Shown piece after piece: positions 63,933-64,000 of a stretch of 64,000 nucleotides of DNA. The DNA comes from VRUE01 sp963715455 (lineage in GTDB: Bacteria; Actinomycetota; Thermoleophilia; Solirubrobacterales; 70-9). Made by a program: the position numbers and the translations under genes. The number at the start of each line of letters is the position of its first letter. Positions within the stretch are counted from its first letter, which is position 1. The stretch lies in NCBI GenBank assembly GCA_963715455.1, contig OY970245.1, positions 372,001-436,000 of the forward strand. Reading direction: 5' to 3'. The notes under the pieces were generated by a model that did not search any database, had not been told where the DNA came from, and saw only the letters and a program-made list of their open reading frames with translations.

Positions 63933-64000
63933 ATGGTTTCTCGCGACCTGATCGATCAAGCAGGGAAGCTGCTGGCGGAGACTGCCGGCGCGGAGTCGAA
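63933..64000 (+). CDS. Start of a third cassette gene (truncated by window end)
   Basis: Only 22 codons: MVSRDLIDQAGKLLAETAGA, continuing to the window edge. This start is of the type that precedes the fingerprint GSRARG in minimal nucleotidyltransferases (MNT), but the diagnostic part is outside. It lies in the cassette that begins at tRNA fragment 3. Confidence 0.45.
   Translation, partial: MVSRDLIDQAGKLLAETAGAES

Overview
The window looks like chromosome from a high-GC Actinomycetota of the class Thermoleophilia (Solirubrobacterales-like). This rests on GC-rich codon use, GTG/TTG starts, dense ATGA/GTGA gene overlaps, secreted proteins with QW-type repeats or fibronectin-like repeats and Cys/Lys/Arg-rich tails, a SpoIID homologue, an MpaB-type DUF2236 protein and a DUF6458 protein. 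Family assignments come from reading the sequence; no database search was run.

Layout. 1-9.0 kb: ileS (3' end cut by the window edge), a tandem pair of SDR dehydrogenases, a FAD/Fe-S oxidase gene broken by a perfect 47-bp palindrome, and a benzoylformate-decarboxylase-like ThDP enzyme. 9.0-12.7 kb: secreted M15-like and M4 peptidases and a lipoprotein. 12.7-20.3 kb: the most striking locus. Three cobalamin riboswitches precede secreted proteins built like intrinsic factor/transcobalamin (helical repeat domain plus DUF4430 beta domain). One riboswitch heads a four-gene operon ending in an ExbB/TolQ/MotA-type channel and a DUF2149 protein. I read it as an energised extracellular B12 capture system.

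20.3-32.6 kb: housekeeping and hypothetical genes (fumC, metallophosphoesterase, two ALDH genes in the wider window, SpoIID, EEP nuclease, ychF, PAP2, BtrH-like, nei). 32.7-34.4 kb: an AT-richer type II restriction-modification pair. 34.4-43.4 kb: methyltransferases, methylmalonyl-CoA epimerase, DUF1385, rarA, DUF2236-TetR-ALDH, and an ATP-grasp/methyltransferase pair. 43.5-50.3 kb: a colinear run ccmA-ccmB-ccmC-ccmD-hemA-hemC-cobA/hemD-birA, joining cytochrome c maturation to tetrapyrrole synthesis, including the first siroheme/B12 step. 50.2-62.2 kb: an SF2 helicase, TlpA-like lipoprotein, NfeD/slipin pair, galT, and mostly unknown genes. 62.2-64 kb: three truncated copies of the 5' half of a tRNA-Arg(CCU), each beside a cassette of about 0.75 kb. 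The two complete cassettes carry a small helical protein gene coupled to a nucleotidyltransferase gene; the third is cut by the window end.

Superimposed on this are short dispersed palindromes. One 49-bp family (22+5+22) occurs in frame inside ileS, downstream of the B12 locus, and at the 5' end of birA. Another family (46-48 bp) lies in frame inside rarA and just after fumC. They behave like protein-coding palindromic mini-elements.
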